DNA from: Bacteroidales bacterium
GTDB taxonomy: Bacteria > Bacteroidota > Bacteroidia > Bacteroidales > UBA12077
Reading direction: 5' to 3'
Assembly: GCA_030156305.1 (NCBI GenBank)
Contig: JASGMZ010000019.1
Span: 1 to 23,053 of the forward strand
Length of the DNA stretch: 23,053 bases
Positions 15,408-23,053 of this stretch are shown here, piece by piece. The first letter of the stretch is position 1, and every line of letters begins with the position of its first letter. The notes below the pieces were generated by a model that was not told the origin of the DNA, ran no database searches, and saw only the letters and a program-made list of their open reading frames with translations. The position numbers and the translations under genes are program-made.

Positions 15408-16916
15408 ATGAAAAAAATCAAATCTTTATTAATTGCAAACCGGGGCGAAATTGCAATCCGTATTTCGGAAACTGCCAAAAAAATGGGCATTAAAACCTAT
15501 GGCATAAAGACATCAAAGGAACCGAATGCATTTTATTTGCAACACATAGATGAAATCATTGACTTTACTGAAGTACTCAGTGATATTCCAGAATTTTTAG
15601 ACATTAACAGAATTATATTTTCCATCAAAGAACATAATATTGATGCCGTTCACCCCGGCTATGGCTATTTAGCTGAAAATCCATATTTTGCACAAAAATG
15701 TATCGAAAATAAAATTATTTTTATTGGCCCAACACCGGATGCAATTTACAAATTGGGAAATAAAACCATTGCCAAACAACTGGCTTCGACCCATCAGGTT
15801 CCTCTTTTACAGGGAAGCAATGGAAATATAAGAGATTCAAAACATGCCAAACAAATTGCACGAAAAATTGGTTATCCGGTAATATTAAAAGCTGCCTCGG
15901 GAGGTGGTGGTAGAGGGATGCGAATTGTTGAACATGAAAAAGATATTGAAAAAATGTTTCGCATGGCTCAAAACGAAGCTGATAAAGCTTTTTCCGACCC
16001 TTCAGTATTTATGGAAAAATATGTACGAAACCCACGGCATATCGAATTTCAGGTGCTGGCCGACCATCACGGAAATATTATCCATCTGGGCGAACGCGAA
16101 TGCTCTATCCAACGAAAACATCAGAAATTAATTGAAGAGTCACCTTCTGTAGCTCTAAATAATGAATTACGTTCAAAAATGAGTAAAGCCGCTATTAATA
16201 TCGCTAAAGCATCTAAATACAGAAATGCAGGCACGGTCGAGTTTTTACTGGATGAGTCGGGGAACTTTTATTTTATGGAGATGAATACACGAATCCAGGT
16301 AGAACATCCGGTAACGGAAATGGTAACCGGCATTGACCTGGTAGAATGGCAGATAAGAATTGCTCAGGGAGAAAAATTAACCATAAAGCAACAAGATGTT
16401 AAATTAAACGGTTGGGCTATTGAATGCAGAATTAATGCCGAAGATGTACAATCCGGTTTTACGCCTTATCTGGGGACCATAGAAAAAATACAGTTTAACA
16501 AAAGCAAATATTGCCGGTTTGATTCTGGTATTACCGATGGTTCGATGGTGACAGCTAATTTCGACTCTATGCTTGCCAAACTGATTTGTTTTGGAGATAC
16601 CCGCGAAAAAGCGATCATAAATAGCTTAAATGCACTTAACAGGTTGCAAATTCTAAGTATTAAAACAACTATCCCTTTTTGTAAAGCGGTATTAAATCAT
16701 CCTAAATTTAAAAAAGGAGAAATATCTACATCATTTATTACAAAAGATATGAAACAATTGTACCACCAGGAACCTGATGAAGAACTGATTGCTGCATTTT
16801 GGGCTGCTCTTAATCACAATGTTCAACTCGACATTGAAGATAAAACATATGTTGATTACGAAAAAGGAAAAAATATGACGCCCTGGTTATTAAATAAACG
16901 GTTAAAATCACTGTAA
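15408..16916 (+). CDS. Biotin carboxylase subunit of acyl-CoA carboxylase
   Basis: 502 aa. It uses ATP and bicarbonate to carboxylate biotin on a carrier protein. The ATP-grasp signature is complete: HPGYGYLAEN, glycine-rich loop AASGGGGRGMR (162-172), RHIEFQVLADHHGN, ECSIQRKHQK with K240, EMNTRIQVEHPVTE with R295 and E299, and ECRINAED. These track E. coli AccC residues with an offset of 2-3. The N-terminal Rossmann segment is divergent: the family's YSEAD-type stretch is replaced around residues 31-45. About 50 residues extend beyond AccC length, similar to the start of the linker in one-piece PccA. It lies between pccB and the biotin carrier (16 bases away), so it is the PccA biotin carboxylase half. 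It is the only biotin carboxylase in the window. Confidence 0.93.
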   Translation: MKKIKSLLIANRGEIAIRISETAKKMGIKTYGIKTSKEPNAFYLQHIDEIIDFTEVLSDIPEFLDINRIIFSIKEHNIDAVHPGYGYLAENPYFAQKCIENKIIFIGPTPDAIYKLGNKTIAKQLASTHQVPLLQGSNGNIRDSKHAKQIARKIGYPVILKAASGGGGRGMRIVEHEKDIEKMFRMAQNEADKAFSDPSVFMEKYVRNPRHIEFQVLADHHGNIIHLGERECSIQRKHQKLIEESPSVALNNELRSKMSKAAINIAKASKYRNAGTVEFLLDESGNFYFMEMNTRIQVEHPVTEMVTGIDLVEWQIRIAQGEKLTIKQQDVKLNGWAIECRINAEDVQSGFTPYLGTIEKIQFNKSKYCRFDSGITDGSMVTANFDSMLAKLICFGDTREKAIINSLNALNRLQILSIKTTIPFCKAVLNHPKFKKGEISTSFITKDMKQLYHQEPDEELIAAFWAALNHNVQLDIEDKTYVDYEKGKNMTPWLLNKRLKSL

Positions 16917-16932
16917 ATTAAACAATTAAACA

Positions 16933-17466
16933 ATGATGGTTTCAAGATCAAAATCCAAAAAGCAAAAGTTTATTTCCTGTACCGAAAAAAACAAAAAGTA
17001 TGAGTTCGTTAATCCCAAAGAACTATACATTAAGCAGGGAAAAGAAAATATACCAATCGAAATTGTTTCCGACAAACAGGGATTTGTTTATATCGTATGG
17101 AAAAAGCGCAAATATTTAGTAGATATCATTGAAAAGAATCAAAATCAGTACGAAATTTTGGTGAATGGCGTAAGCTATTCCATTTCGGTTGAGTCGCCTT
17201 TTTCGTATAAACGCCGAAAGTACCTGGCAAAAAACAAAGAAGCCTCGAAAGTAGAAAAAATTCAGGCACCCATGCCTGGTAAAATTATTGAATTTTTAGT
17301 GGAAGAAAATCAGGAAATAAAAGAAGGAGAACCACTATTAATTCTCGAAGCCATGAAAATGCAAAATGAAATTATTTCAAACATTCACGGTAAAATTAAA
17401 AATATAAATTTCAATGCTGAAGATACGGTGATGAAAGATGATGTGTTGATTGAGGTTGAAAAATAA
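16933..17466 (+). CDS. Biotin carboxyl carrier subunit of acyl-CoA carboxylase
   Basis: 177 aa. The C-terminal domain (about 108-177) is a biotinyl domain with QAPMPGKI and ILEAMKMQNEI; biotin attaches to K142. It lacks the AccB thumb insertion, so it is the PccA/OadA type of carrier and differs from the one fused at 2119-4059. The N-terminal 100 residues are basic and beta-rich (YIVWKKRKYLVDIIE, YEILVNGVSYSISVESP), resembling the BT barrel that holds the carboxylase subunits together in one-piece PccA. The biotin carboxylase gene plus this gene thus equal a split PccA. Two adjacent ATG codons (16933 and 16936) are possible starts. It ends the operon. Confidence 0.9.
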   Translation: MMVSRSKSKKQKFISCTEKNKKYEFVNPKELYIKQGKENIPIEIVSDKQGFVYIVWKKRKYLVDIIEKNQNQYEILVNGVSYSISVESPFSYKRRKYLAKNKEASKVEKIQAPMPGKIIEFLVEENQEIKEGEPLLILEAMKMQNEIISNIHGKIKNINFNAEDTVMKDDVLIEVEK

Positions 17467-17568
17467 GTGTTTGATTTTATTATCATTTAATGATTAAAAG
17501 AATGATTCCAATATCAAATCTGTTTTTTAACCAGTTATGAGTACAATATAATTTTATCCAAAAATTGC

Positions 17569-17576
17569 TATATTTG
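17569..17576 (+). promoter_or_regulatory. Candidate -7 element upstream of the DUF418 remnant and putP
   Basis: TATATTTG matches TAnnTTTG exactly and would start transcription near 17583, just ahead of the ATG at 17610. No good TTTG is seen 19-21 bases upstream. As only 20 bases separate the remnant from putP, this would be the promoter of putP too. Confidence 0.5.
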
Positions 17577-17609
17577 GTTTTGAAAAAAACTCCTTATAAA
17601 TTTTACCCC

Positions 17610-17837
17610 ATGACATCTTCTTCGTTAAAACCTGTTGACCATAAAGAAAGAATACAAATCCTCGATATTTTATTCTTCGATGCTTTGTTTGGTTTTATAT
17701 TAATTTTAACTTTCGTAATATTTATAATCCAAATTTTCTTTAGCCGATTTTGGTTAAACCGATATTATTACGGGCCTTTTGAATGGCTATGGAAAAGCCT
17801 GACTTACAAAAAAATACAAAAATTTAGAATCTATTAA
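17610..17837 (+). pseudogene. Internally deleted DUF418 membrane protein remnant
   Basis: 75 codons. The first part (KPVDHKERIQILDIL, then DALFGF) looks like the start of DUF418 membrane proteins, which usually begin with an ERIxILDxLRGFALxGI segment. The last part (IIQIFFSRFWLNRYYYGPFEW followed by LWKSLTYKKIQKFR) looks like the very C-terminus of the same family. A normal DUF418 protein is about 350-420 aa, so some 300 residues of membrane helices are missing while the frame is kept. The join lies near 17690-17705. The ATG at 17565 is in frame but overlaps the candidate promoter, so 17610 is preferred. It could still be translated as a one-helix protein. putP begins 20 bases downstream. Confidence 0.65.
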
Positions 17838-17857
17838 TTAACTTTATTTTTATCCTT

Positions 17858-19315
17858 ATGATGAATACGGCTACCATAATATCCTTTACGATTTATATTG
17901 TAGGGATGCTTGCCATAGGCTTTTATTTTTATTACCGGACTAAAAATATTTCCGACTATGTTTTAGGAGGCCGAGGGTTGAATCCAGTTGTTGCAGCATT
18001 ATCTGCCGGGGCTTCTGATATGAGTGGATGGTTGTTGCTGGGGCTTCCCGGATTAATGTATACTACAGGAATTAGTGGCAGTTGGATTGCCATAGGTTTA
18101 ACCATTGGTGCATTCTTAAACTGGCATTATATCGCAAGGCCATTACGTACTTTCACTGAAAAACTCGATGATTCCATTACCATACCGGGTTTTATAGCTA
18201 ACCGTTTTAACAGCAGAAATTTACGCATTGTATCCTCTATTGTAATCCTTATTTTTTATACTTTGTATGCCTCATCCGGACTGGTTGGCGGAGCAAAACT
18301 CTTTGAAGCAACTTTCAATCTTGATTATCAAACCGCATTGATTGTTGGAACCATTGTCATTGTATCTTATACATTCCTTGGTGGTTATAATGCCGTTTCG
18401 TGGACTGATTTTTTCCAGGGCACCCTTATGATGCTGGCATTAATTCTTGTTCCCATTATTGCTATTAATGAAATTGGCGGCCTTACGGAAACCATACATG
18501 TTATACGTAACATTAATGCTGATTACCTGAATATCTGGACGGGTACAACATTTATGGGGATTATATCATTACTTGCCTGGGGACTGGGATATTTCGGACA
18601 ACCGCATATTCTGGTTCGGTTTATGTCGATAAATAGTGTAAAAAATGTAAATACCGCCAAATACGTTGGGATGAGCTGGATGATTATTTCTATTGTAGGT
18701 TCGTTAATAGTAGGATTTGTTGGTATTGCGTACGTTGCCGCTCACGATGTTAGTTTACTGGATAGCGAAAAAATATTCATCCTGCTTTCAGAACTTCTTT
18801 TAAACCCTTGGATTGCAGGTTTTGTGCTGGCAGCAATCCTTGCTGCTATTATGAGTACGATAGACTCTCAACTACTGGTTTCATCTTCTTGTTTAACGCG
18901 AGATATTTACGAAAAAGTGATCAAACAAAATGCAAGCGATAAAGAACTTGTTTGGATTGGCAGAGCCACCGTAATTGCGATAGCTTTAATTGCATTTTAC
19001 ATCTCTACCGATCAGGATTCAACGGTATTATCGTTGGTAGCTTATGCCTGGGCAGGTTTTGGAGCTGCTTTCGGGCCTATAATTATCCTGTCGTTATACA
19101 ATAAGAATATTTCTGCTGGTGGAGCTTTGGCCGGAATGATTACCGGAGCTTCTACTGTTTTAATTTGGAAACAATTAGAAGGTGGATTGTTTGATTTATA
19201 TGAGATTTTACCAGGATTTATTTTTGCTTTAATCGCTATCACCATTTTTAGCAAACTATTCCCCGTTAAACAAGAGCAAAAAGATCAATTTTTAAACATA
19301 CGGGCAGGCAAATAA
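17858..19315 (+). CDS. putP: Sodium/proline symporter (SSS family)
   Basis: 485 aa inner-membrane transporter with about 13 hydrophobic helices, close to E. coli PutP (502). The sodium/substrate motif SAGASDMSGWLLLGLPG contains D54, M55, S56 and G57, equal to D55-G58 of E. coli PutP. The second sodium-site region ILAAIMSTIDSQLLVSSS and the family stretch GYFGQPHILVRFMS are also present. This points to Na+-driven proline uptake, for nutrition or osmoprotection; other SSS substrates are less likely. No putA lies beside it. It converges on xerD with only 4 bases between stop codons and no clear terminator. Confidence 0.92.
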   Translation: MMNTATIISFTIYIVGMLAIGFYFYYRTKNISDYVLGGRGLNPVVAALSAGASDMSGWLLLGLPGLMYTTGISGSWIAIGLTIGAFLNWHYIARPLRTFTEKLDDSITIPGFIANRFNSRNLRIVSSIVILIFYTLYASSGLVGGAKLFEATFNLDYQTALIVGTIVIVSYTFLGGYNAVSWTDFFQGTLMMLALILVPIIAINEIGGLTETIHVIRNINADYLNIWTGTTFMGIISLLAWGLGYFGQPHILVRFMSINSVKNVNTAKYVGMSWMIISIVGSLIVGFVGIAYVAAHDVSLLDSEKIFILLSELLLNPWIAGFVLAAILAAIMSTIDSQLLVSSSCLTRDIYEKVIKQNASDKELVWIGRATVIAIALIAFYISTDQDSTVLSLVAYAWAGFGAAFGPIIILSLYNKNISAGGALAGMITGASTVLIWKQLEGGLFDLYEILPGFIFALIAITIFSKLFPVKQEQKDQFLNIRAGK

Positions 19316-19319
19316 TATA

Positions 19320-20219
19320 TTAAGCCCTCGGATGAAACCGAATAATGGTATCCCTTAAATATTCACGGTCGAGATGCGTGTAAATTTCGGTAGTGATAAT
19401 GGATTCATGCCCCAGCATTTCCTGCACGGCACGTAAATCTGCCCCTCCATCAATCAGGTGGGTTGCAAATGAATGACGAAAAGTGTGCGGGCTGATGTTT
19501 TTCTTTATTCCGGCCTTTTTAGCCAGATTTTTTACAATGGTAAAAATCATTACTCTTGTCAGCGGTTTCCCTCGGCGATTGAGAAAAACAATGTTCTCGC
19601 CCGATTTGTCAATCGTTGAAAGCAGGTTCCTGTCTTGAAAATAAAACTGAATCTCTTTTATGGCCTTCTGGCCAATAGGCACCAATCGCTCTTTATTTCC
19701 TTTTCCGCTTACTTTTATAAAGCCATCCTTAAAAAAAAGATTGGTAATACGCAGGTTAATTAACTCCGAAACCCTTAAACCACAACTATACAACGTTTCT
19801 ATAATGGCTTTATTCCGTTGCCCTTGGGGATTACTCAGATCAATAGCTCCTATAATCCGGTCAATTTCTTCAATGGATAGTACTTCGGGTAGTTTTCGCC
19901 CTATATTAGGTGTTTCTAATAGCATTGTAGGATCTTTATCAATATAATCTTCAATAATTAAATATTTATAAAAAGCTTTCAATCCGGAAATAATTCTCGC
20001 CTGCGAACGGGCATGAAGCTCCATTTCATTTATCCAACCAATAAAATCTTTTAAATGGCTTAAGGTTATTTCTTCAGGGGACACTTTTAAATTGTTGATT
20101 TCTAAAAAACGCACAAACTTTCTAATATCTCTTTCATAGGACATGATCGTATTTTGTGAGAGTCCCTTTTCCAGCTTAATAAAATTTTTAAATTGCGTTA
20201 TAGCTGATTCCCAGTCCAT
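19320..20219 (-). CDS. xerD: Site-specific tyrosine recombinase XerD
   Basis: 299 aa. XerD with XerC resolves chromosome dimers at dif. The SAM-like N-terminal core-binding domain (about 1-90) begins with FKNFIKLEKGLSQNTIMSYERD. The catalytic domain has all active residues: R149 (SCGLRVSEL), K173 (SGKGNKERL), H245 and R248 (SPHTFRHSFATHL), H271 (MLGHES) and nucleophile Y280 (TEIYTH). Each is one position above E. coli XerD, and the length agrees, which favours the chromosomal enzyme over a phage or integron integrase. It is divergent from aroQ and not next to any mobile element. Confidence 0.93.
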   Translation of the reverse strand: MDWESAITQFKNFIKLEKGLSQNTIMSYERDIRKFVRFLEINNLKVSPEEITLSHLKDFIGWINEMELHARSQARIISGLKAFYKYLIIEDYIDKDPTMLLETPNIGRKLPEVLSIEEIDRIIGAIDLSNPQGQRNKAIIETLYSCGLRVSELINLRITNLFFKDGFIKVSGKGNKERLVPIGQKAIKEIQFYFQDRNLLSTIDKSGENIVFLNRRGKPLTRVMIFTIVKNLAKKAGIKKNISPHTFRHSFATHLIDGGADLRAVQEMLGHESIITTEIYTHLDREYLRDTIIRFHPRA

Positions 20220-20342
20220 TTATTCCTTATTATCCATTGATTATCAATAATTAAATATAAATAATATTGAATGATTATGTTAAATTTTATCGGTAATTCT
20301 ATTAACATTGTATTGATTCAACATTTTAATTTAAATATCTTT

Positions 20343-20369
20343 CAAAGTTAATGTTATTCATTAAATTTG
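20343..20369. promoter_or_regulatory. Closely spaced divergent -7 elements for xerD and aroQ
   Basis: TAAATTTG (20362-20369, plus) would start aroQ transcription near 20376, about 15 nt before its ATG. On the minus strand TAACTTTG (20350-20343) could start xerD transcription with a leader of about 115 nt. The plus-strand site is the better supported; both lack a convincing TTTG. Confidence 0.4.
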
Positions 20370-20391
20370 CATAGGAAGTTTACAAAGCACT

Positions 20392-20817
20392 ATGAAAATT
20401 CAAATTATTAACGGCCCAAATTTAAATTTACTGGGAAAACGAGAAAAAGAAATATACGGTGAAGTATCTTTTGAAAAGTACTTAGAATTACTCAAAGATC
20501 ATTTCAAAGATATTGCGATTGAATATTTTCAATCCAATATTGAAGGTGAAATTATTGATAAAATCCACGAAACAGGATTTAATTTTGATGGCATTATTTT
20601 AAATGCAGGTGGTTATACTCATACTTCAGTTGCTATTGCCGATGCAATAGCTGCTGTAAATACACCGGTTATAGAAGTACATATTTCTAATATTTTTGCT
20701 CGTGAAGAATACCGAAAAAATACCCTTATTGCAGAAAAGTGTTTAGGAACAATTTCCGGTTTTGGACTCGATAGTTATCGTTTGGCTATTGAAAGTTTGC
20801 GTGTTTTTAATGAGTAG
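20392..20817 (+). CDS. aroQ: 3-dehydroquinate dehydratase, type II
   Basis: Third step of the shikimate pathway: 3-dehydroquinate to 3-dehydroshikimate. The 141-aa length is typical for type II enzymes. Visible motifs are INGPNLNLLGKRE with N10, N12 and R17, catalytic Y22 (EIYG), NAGGYTHTSVAIADA (71-85), and EVHISNIFAREEYR with catalytic H97. The usual REP sequence before the tyrosine is REK here, a common variation. It is 81 bases upstream of pyk on the same strand with no terminator between them, so the two are likely co-transcribed. Confidence 0.97.
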   Translation: MKIQIINGPNLNLLGKREKEIYGEVSFEKYLELLKDHFKDIAIEYFQSNIEGEIIDKIHETGFNFDGIILNAGGYTHTSVAIADAIAAVNTPVIEVHISNIFAREEYRKNTLIAEKCLGTISGFGLDSYRLAIESLRVFNE

Positions 20818-20898
20818 TATACCAGGAAATAGGAAACAATCTTCAATTTCCATTTTAAAAAATTTACTATAAAAGCAATTTACAAATAACCCCAGATT

Positions 20899-22320
20899 AT
20901 GATAAAGAAAACCAAAATTGTAGCTACCATTTCGGATAAAACATGTACACCCGATTTTATTCAAAAGCTCTTCGGGAATGGAATGGATGTTGTTCGGATG
21001 AACACTGCTCATCAAAGGCCTGAAGATGCTTTAAAAATTATTCAAGATGTACGGTCTGTATCTGAAAAGATAGCATTACTTATGGATACCAAAGGCCCTG
21101 AAGTTAGAACGGCCAAAACAGACCGGATTATTAAGATTCAAGCCGGACAGGAAATAATGATTAAGGGTGATCCGGATAAAGAATCTACCGATGAATGTAT
21201 TTATGTATCGTATGCTGGTTTTGTTAACGAAGTGCCTGATAATACTAAAATATTGATTGATGATGGATATATTGAACTGGAAGTAATTAAAAAACAGGGG
21301 GATTCGTTGTTATGCAAAGCGCTTAATGATGGCGAAGTGAAAGGGCGCAAAGGTGTGAATGTACCAAATGTTCATTTTAACCTGCCATGCTTAAGCAAAC
21401 GAGATAAGGAATTTATCCGGTTAGCCATTGAGCAGGATATTGAATTTATCGCACACTCGTTTGTTCGTAGTAAAGATGATGTTTTAGAAATCCAGAAAAT
21501 ATTAGACGAACATGACAGCCAGATTAAGATTATAGCCAAAATTGAAAATCAACAAGGCGTTGATAATATCGAGGAAATTTTAGATTACGCTTATGGCGTT
21601 ATGGTTGCCCGCGGTGATTTGGCTGTAGAAATACCTTACGAGAAAATCCCTGGCATCCAACGCGAATTAATCAATAAATGTATCGAGCGACGTAAGCCGG
21701 TAATTATCGCTACCCAAATGTTACATTCGATGATTCAGAGCCCTCGGCCTACCCGTGCTGAGGTAAATGATGTAGCCAGTGCAGTATATAATAATGCCGA
21801 TGCCATAATGCTTAGCGGTGAAACAGCCAGTGGTAATTATCCTGTTGAATCTGTTTGTACAATGGCACGTATAGCCACTGAAGTTGAAAAATCAAAAGAT
21901 TTAATCAATGATATTCCGATTGTAGTAATCAATAATCAGGTGGCAGCATTCCTGATAAAAACGGCAGTACAGGCATCCGTTAGCCTGGATGCAAAAGCTA
22001 TTATTGCAGACTCCATGTCGGGCCGCACTTTACGAAGCCTGGCGGCTTACCGTGGGGCAAAACCTATTTTTGCCCAATGCTATTCAAAACGTACTATGCG
22101 CGAAATGGCATTAAACTATGGAGTAATTGCCAGTTATATGAGTCCGAAAGATACTTCTCATGAATTTTTGCTTGAAGCGATAAACAACCTATTAAACGAA
22201 CAAACCTTAAATAAAAATGATCTAATTGTAGTTGTGGCCGGTAATTTTGGCCGTAGCATTGGAGTTTCATATACCGAGATTGGAACCATTGATAATCTTA
22301 TGGGTACTTTAACATCATAA
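20899..22320 (+). CDS. pyk: Pyruvate kinase
   Basis: Pyruvate kinase makes pyruvate and ATP from PEP and ADP. The 473-aa protein has the barrel motifs KTKIVATISDKT, MDTKGPEVRT (62-71), IIAKIENQQG with K214 and E216, MVARGDLAVE (235-244), and ADAIMLSGETASGNYP. The lid (B) domain lies near residues 72-165. The usual NFSHG motif is replaced by NTAHQ (35-39), so the serine that contributes to K+ binding in muscle enzyme is alanine, and the usual TQMLESM is TQMLHSM. With PPDK in the same window, both directions of the PEP/pyruvate step are covered. It is followed by a shared terminator. Confidence 0.97.
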   Translation: MIKKTKIVATISDKTCTPDFIQKLFGNGMDVVRMNTAHQRPEDALKIIQDVRSVSEKIALLMDTKGPEVRTAKTDRIIKIQAGQEIMIKGDPDKESTDECIYVSYAGFVNEVPDNTKILIDDGYIELEVIKKQGDSLLCKALNDGEVKGRKGVNVPNVHFNLPCLSKRDKEFIRLAIEQDIEFIAHSFVRSKDDVLEIQKILDEHDSQIKIIAKIENQQGVDNIEEILDYAYGVMVARGDLAVEIPYEKIPGIQRELINKCIERRKPVIIATQMLHSMIQSPRPTRAEVNDVASAVYNNADAIMLSGETASGNYPVESVCTMARIATEVEKSKDLINDIPIVVINNQVAAFLIKTAVQASVSLDAKAIIADSMSGRTLRSLAAYRGAKPIFAQCYSKRTMREMALNYGVIASYMSPKDTSHEFLLEAINNLLNEQTLNKNDLIVVVAGNFGRSIGVSYTEIGTIDNLMGTLTS

Positions 22321-22334
22321 AAAATAAAACAAAC

Positions 22335-22371
22335 AAAAAGCCGGGACATTTATCAATATCCCAGCTTTTTT
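22335..22371. terminator. Bidirectional terminator after pyk
   Basis: AAAAAGC (22335-22341) pairs with GCTTTTT (22364-22370), then GGGA (22343-22346) with TCCC (22359-22362) across one C-A mismatch, with a T-run to 22371. The A-run on the left serves as a T-run for the minus strand, so it can also end the convergent gene at 22389. Confidence 0.88.
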
Positions 22372-22388
22372 GATTTAATATCCTGGTG

Positions 22389-23053
22389 TTATCTTAATTT
22401 AACATTACCATACTTTGTTTGGATATGAACTTTTGATTTAGTGTTATCATTACCTCCTACCGTTCCCTCAACAGATAATGAGTTACTTTCTTTTATTCGG
22501 CTCACGTTTCCTGTTTCCGGATAATCAATATCGGCATATTTTGCATATCCTTTTATTTGATATGAGGCATTTGCATCAATAGCTATTTTTATCCCTCCGT
22601 ATTCATTTTCAATATTAATTTTTTCAAACTCTTTAGGTACATTATCTACCGATACTCCTCCATACTTATTATCCAACTCCAAAAGTTTGGAAATTTTTCT
22701 AAACTCAAGTTCGGTATATGCCGTTGTACCTACAAAATTATTTAAAACCCCTATTTTATAATCATCGTATTTAGATTCACAAACTATCGAGCTACCGTGG
22801 TCAACATTTAATTTTGAATATTTCGTTACCGCGATTAAAGCTTTACTCTTTTCAATTTCTAATTTTGAGTATTTTAAAGTAAGATTAAGCCACTCACATT
22901 CATCAATATTACCATTCGAATAGCCAAGAGATACTTCACTAAAAGGTTTTTTATTGCCTCTGATAATTTTATTGATCTTAAGATTTCCGTATTTCACATC
23001 AACGATTGCATGTCCATATATCTCATTAATAAATACATTTCCATACTTATTTT
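22389..23053 (-). CDS. Partial protein with KYG-type beta-strand repeats
   Basis: The frame is open to the right edge, so the 5' end is missing; 221 residues are visible. The first possible internal start, at 22997, is a GTG inside a repeat and is not the true start. A unit with K/N-Y-G/S followed by alternating hydrophobic residues recurs about every 20 residues: KYGNVFI, KYGNLKI, KYSKLEI, KYSKLNV, KYDDYKI, KYGGVSV, EYGGIKI, KYADIDY, KYGNVKL. This suggests a right-handed beta-helix or DUF4097-like adhesin fold, probably exported. The function is unknown. The C-terminus ends on a repeat with no sorting domain. Confidence 0.7.
   Translation of the reverse strand, partial: NKYGNVFINEIYGHAIVDVKYGNLKINKIIRGNKKPFSEVSLGYSNGNIDECEWLNLTLKYSKLEIEKSKALIAVTKYSKLNVDHGSSIVCESKYDDYKIGVLNNFVGTTAYTELEFRKISKLLELDNKYGGVSVDNVPKEFEKINIENEYGGIKIAIDANASYQIKGYAKYADIDYPETGNVSRIKESNSLSVEGTVGGNDNTKSKVHIQTKYGNVKLR

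Noticed and set aside
13821..17466. Methylmalonyl-CoA decarboxylase operon
   Set aside because: A biotin carboxylase is present and no decarboxylase membrane subunit is seen, so an ATP-dependent carboxylase fits better.
19320..20219. Integrase marking a mobile element
   Set aside because: Length and every catalytic position agree with chromosomal XerD; no att sites, tRNA or cargo genes are next to it.
1..23053. CRISPR arrays, tRNA or rRNA genes, prophage or defence systems
   Set aside because: No regularly spaced repeats, no RNA gene signatures, and no proteins of these classes were found on either strand.

Overview
The window reads as a chromosomal segment of a low-GC member of the Bacteroidetes, probably a Bacteroidales/Marinilabiliales-type anaerobe or facultative anaerobe. 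The grounds are: start codons without Shine-Dalgarno sequences, several matches to the Bacteroidetes -7 element TAnnTTTG, a DUF5916/CBM9-like outer-membrane protein, a DUF4168 secreted protein, a TlpA-like lipoprotein, and the pyruvate phosphate dikinase plus biotin-carboxylase gene set. No phage, IS element, CRISPR array, rRNA or tRNA was seen.

Layout. 1-373: non-coding leader with two mutually exclusive hairpins and candidate promoters. 374-4059 (+): accD, accA, then a protein that joins an OadA/PycB carboxyltransferase to what looks like a complete AccB-type biotin carrier. A bidirectional terminator separates this from ppdK (4141-6849, -). 6850-7346 is a gene-free gap with a 131-bp palindromic element. 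7347-11443 (-): a DUF5916 outer-membrane protein and prfC. 11702-13470 (+): a DUF4168 protein, a TlpA-like lipoprotein and an O6-methylguanine methyltransferase, separated by terminators. 13471-13820: gap with a perfect 22-bp palindrome (LacI/PurR-type operator) and a candidate promoter. 13821-17466 (+): acyl-CoA carboxylase carboxyltransferase, biotin carboxylase and a biotin carrier. 17610-19315 (+): an internally deleted DUF418 remnant, then putP. 19320-20219 (-): xerD. 20392-22320 (+): aroQ and pyk. 22389-23053 (-): a partial protein with KYG-type beta repeats, running off the window.

How the genes fit together. Much of the window concerns the PEP/pyruvate/oxaloacetate node and biotin-dependent carboxylation: PPDK and pyruvate kinase interconvert PEP and pyruvate, the OadA/PycB domain connects pyruvate and oxaloacetate, AccD/AccA make malonyl-CoA, and the second cluster carboxylates an acyl-CoA, most likely propionyl-CoA. 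The main unusual point is that the first cluster has two carboxyltransferases (acetyl-CoA and pyruvate/oxaloacetate) but one biotin carrier, fused to the pyruvate/oxaloacetate enzyme and of AccB type. This suggests, but does not prove, that one biotin arm serves both fatty-acid synthesis and anaplerosis. No biotin carboxylase lies in that cluster; the only one in the window is in the second cluster. Most other genes are ordinary housekeeping genes.
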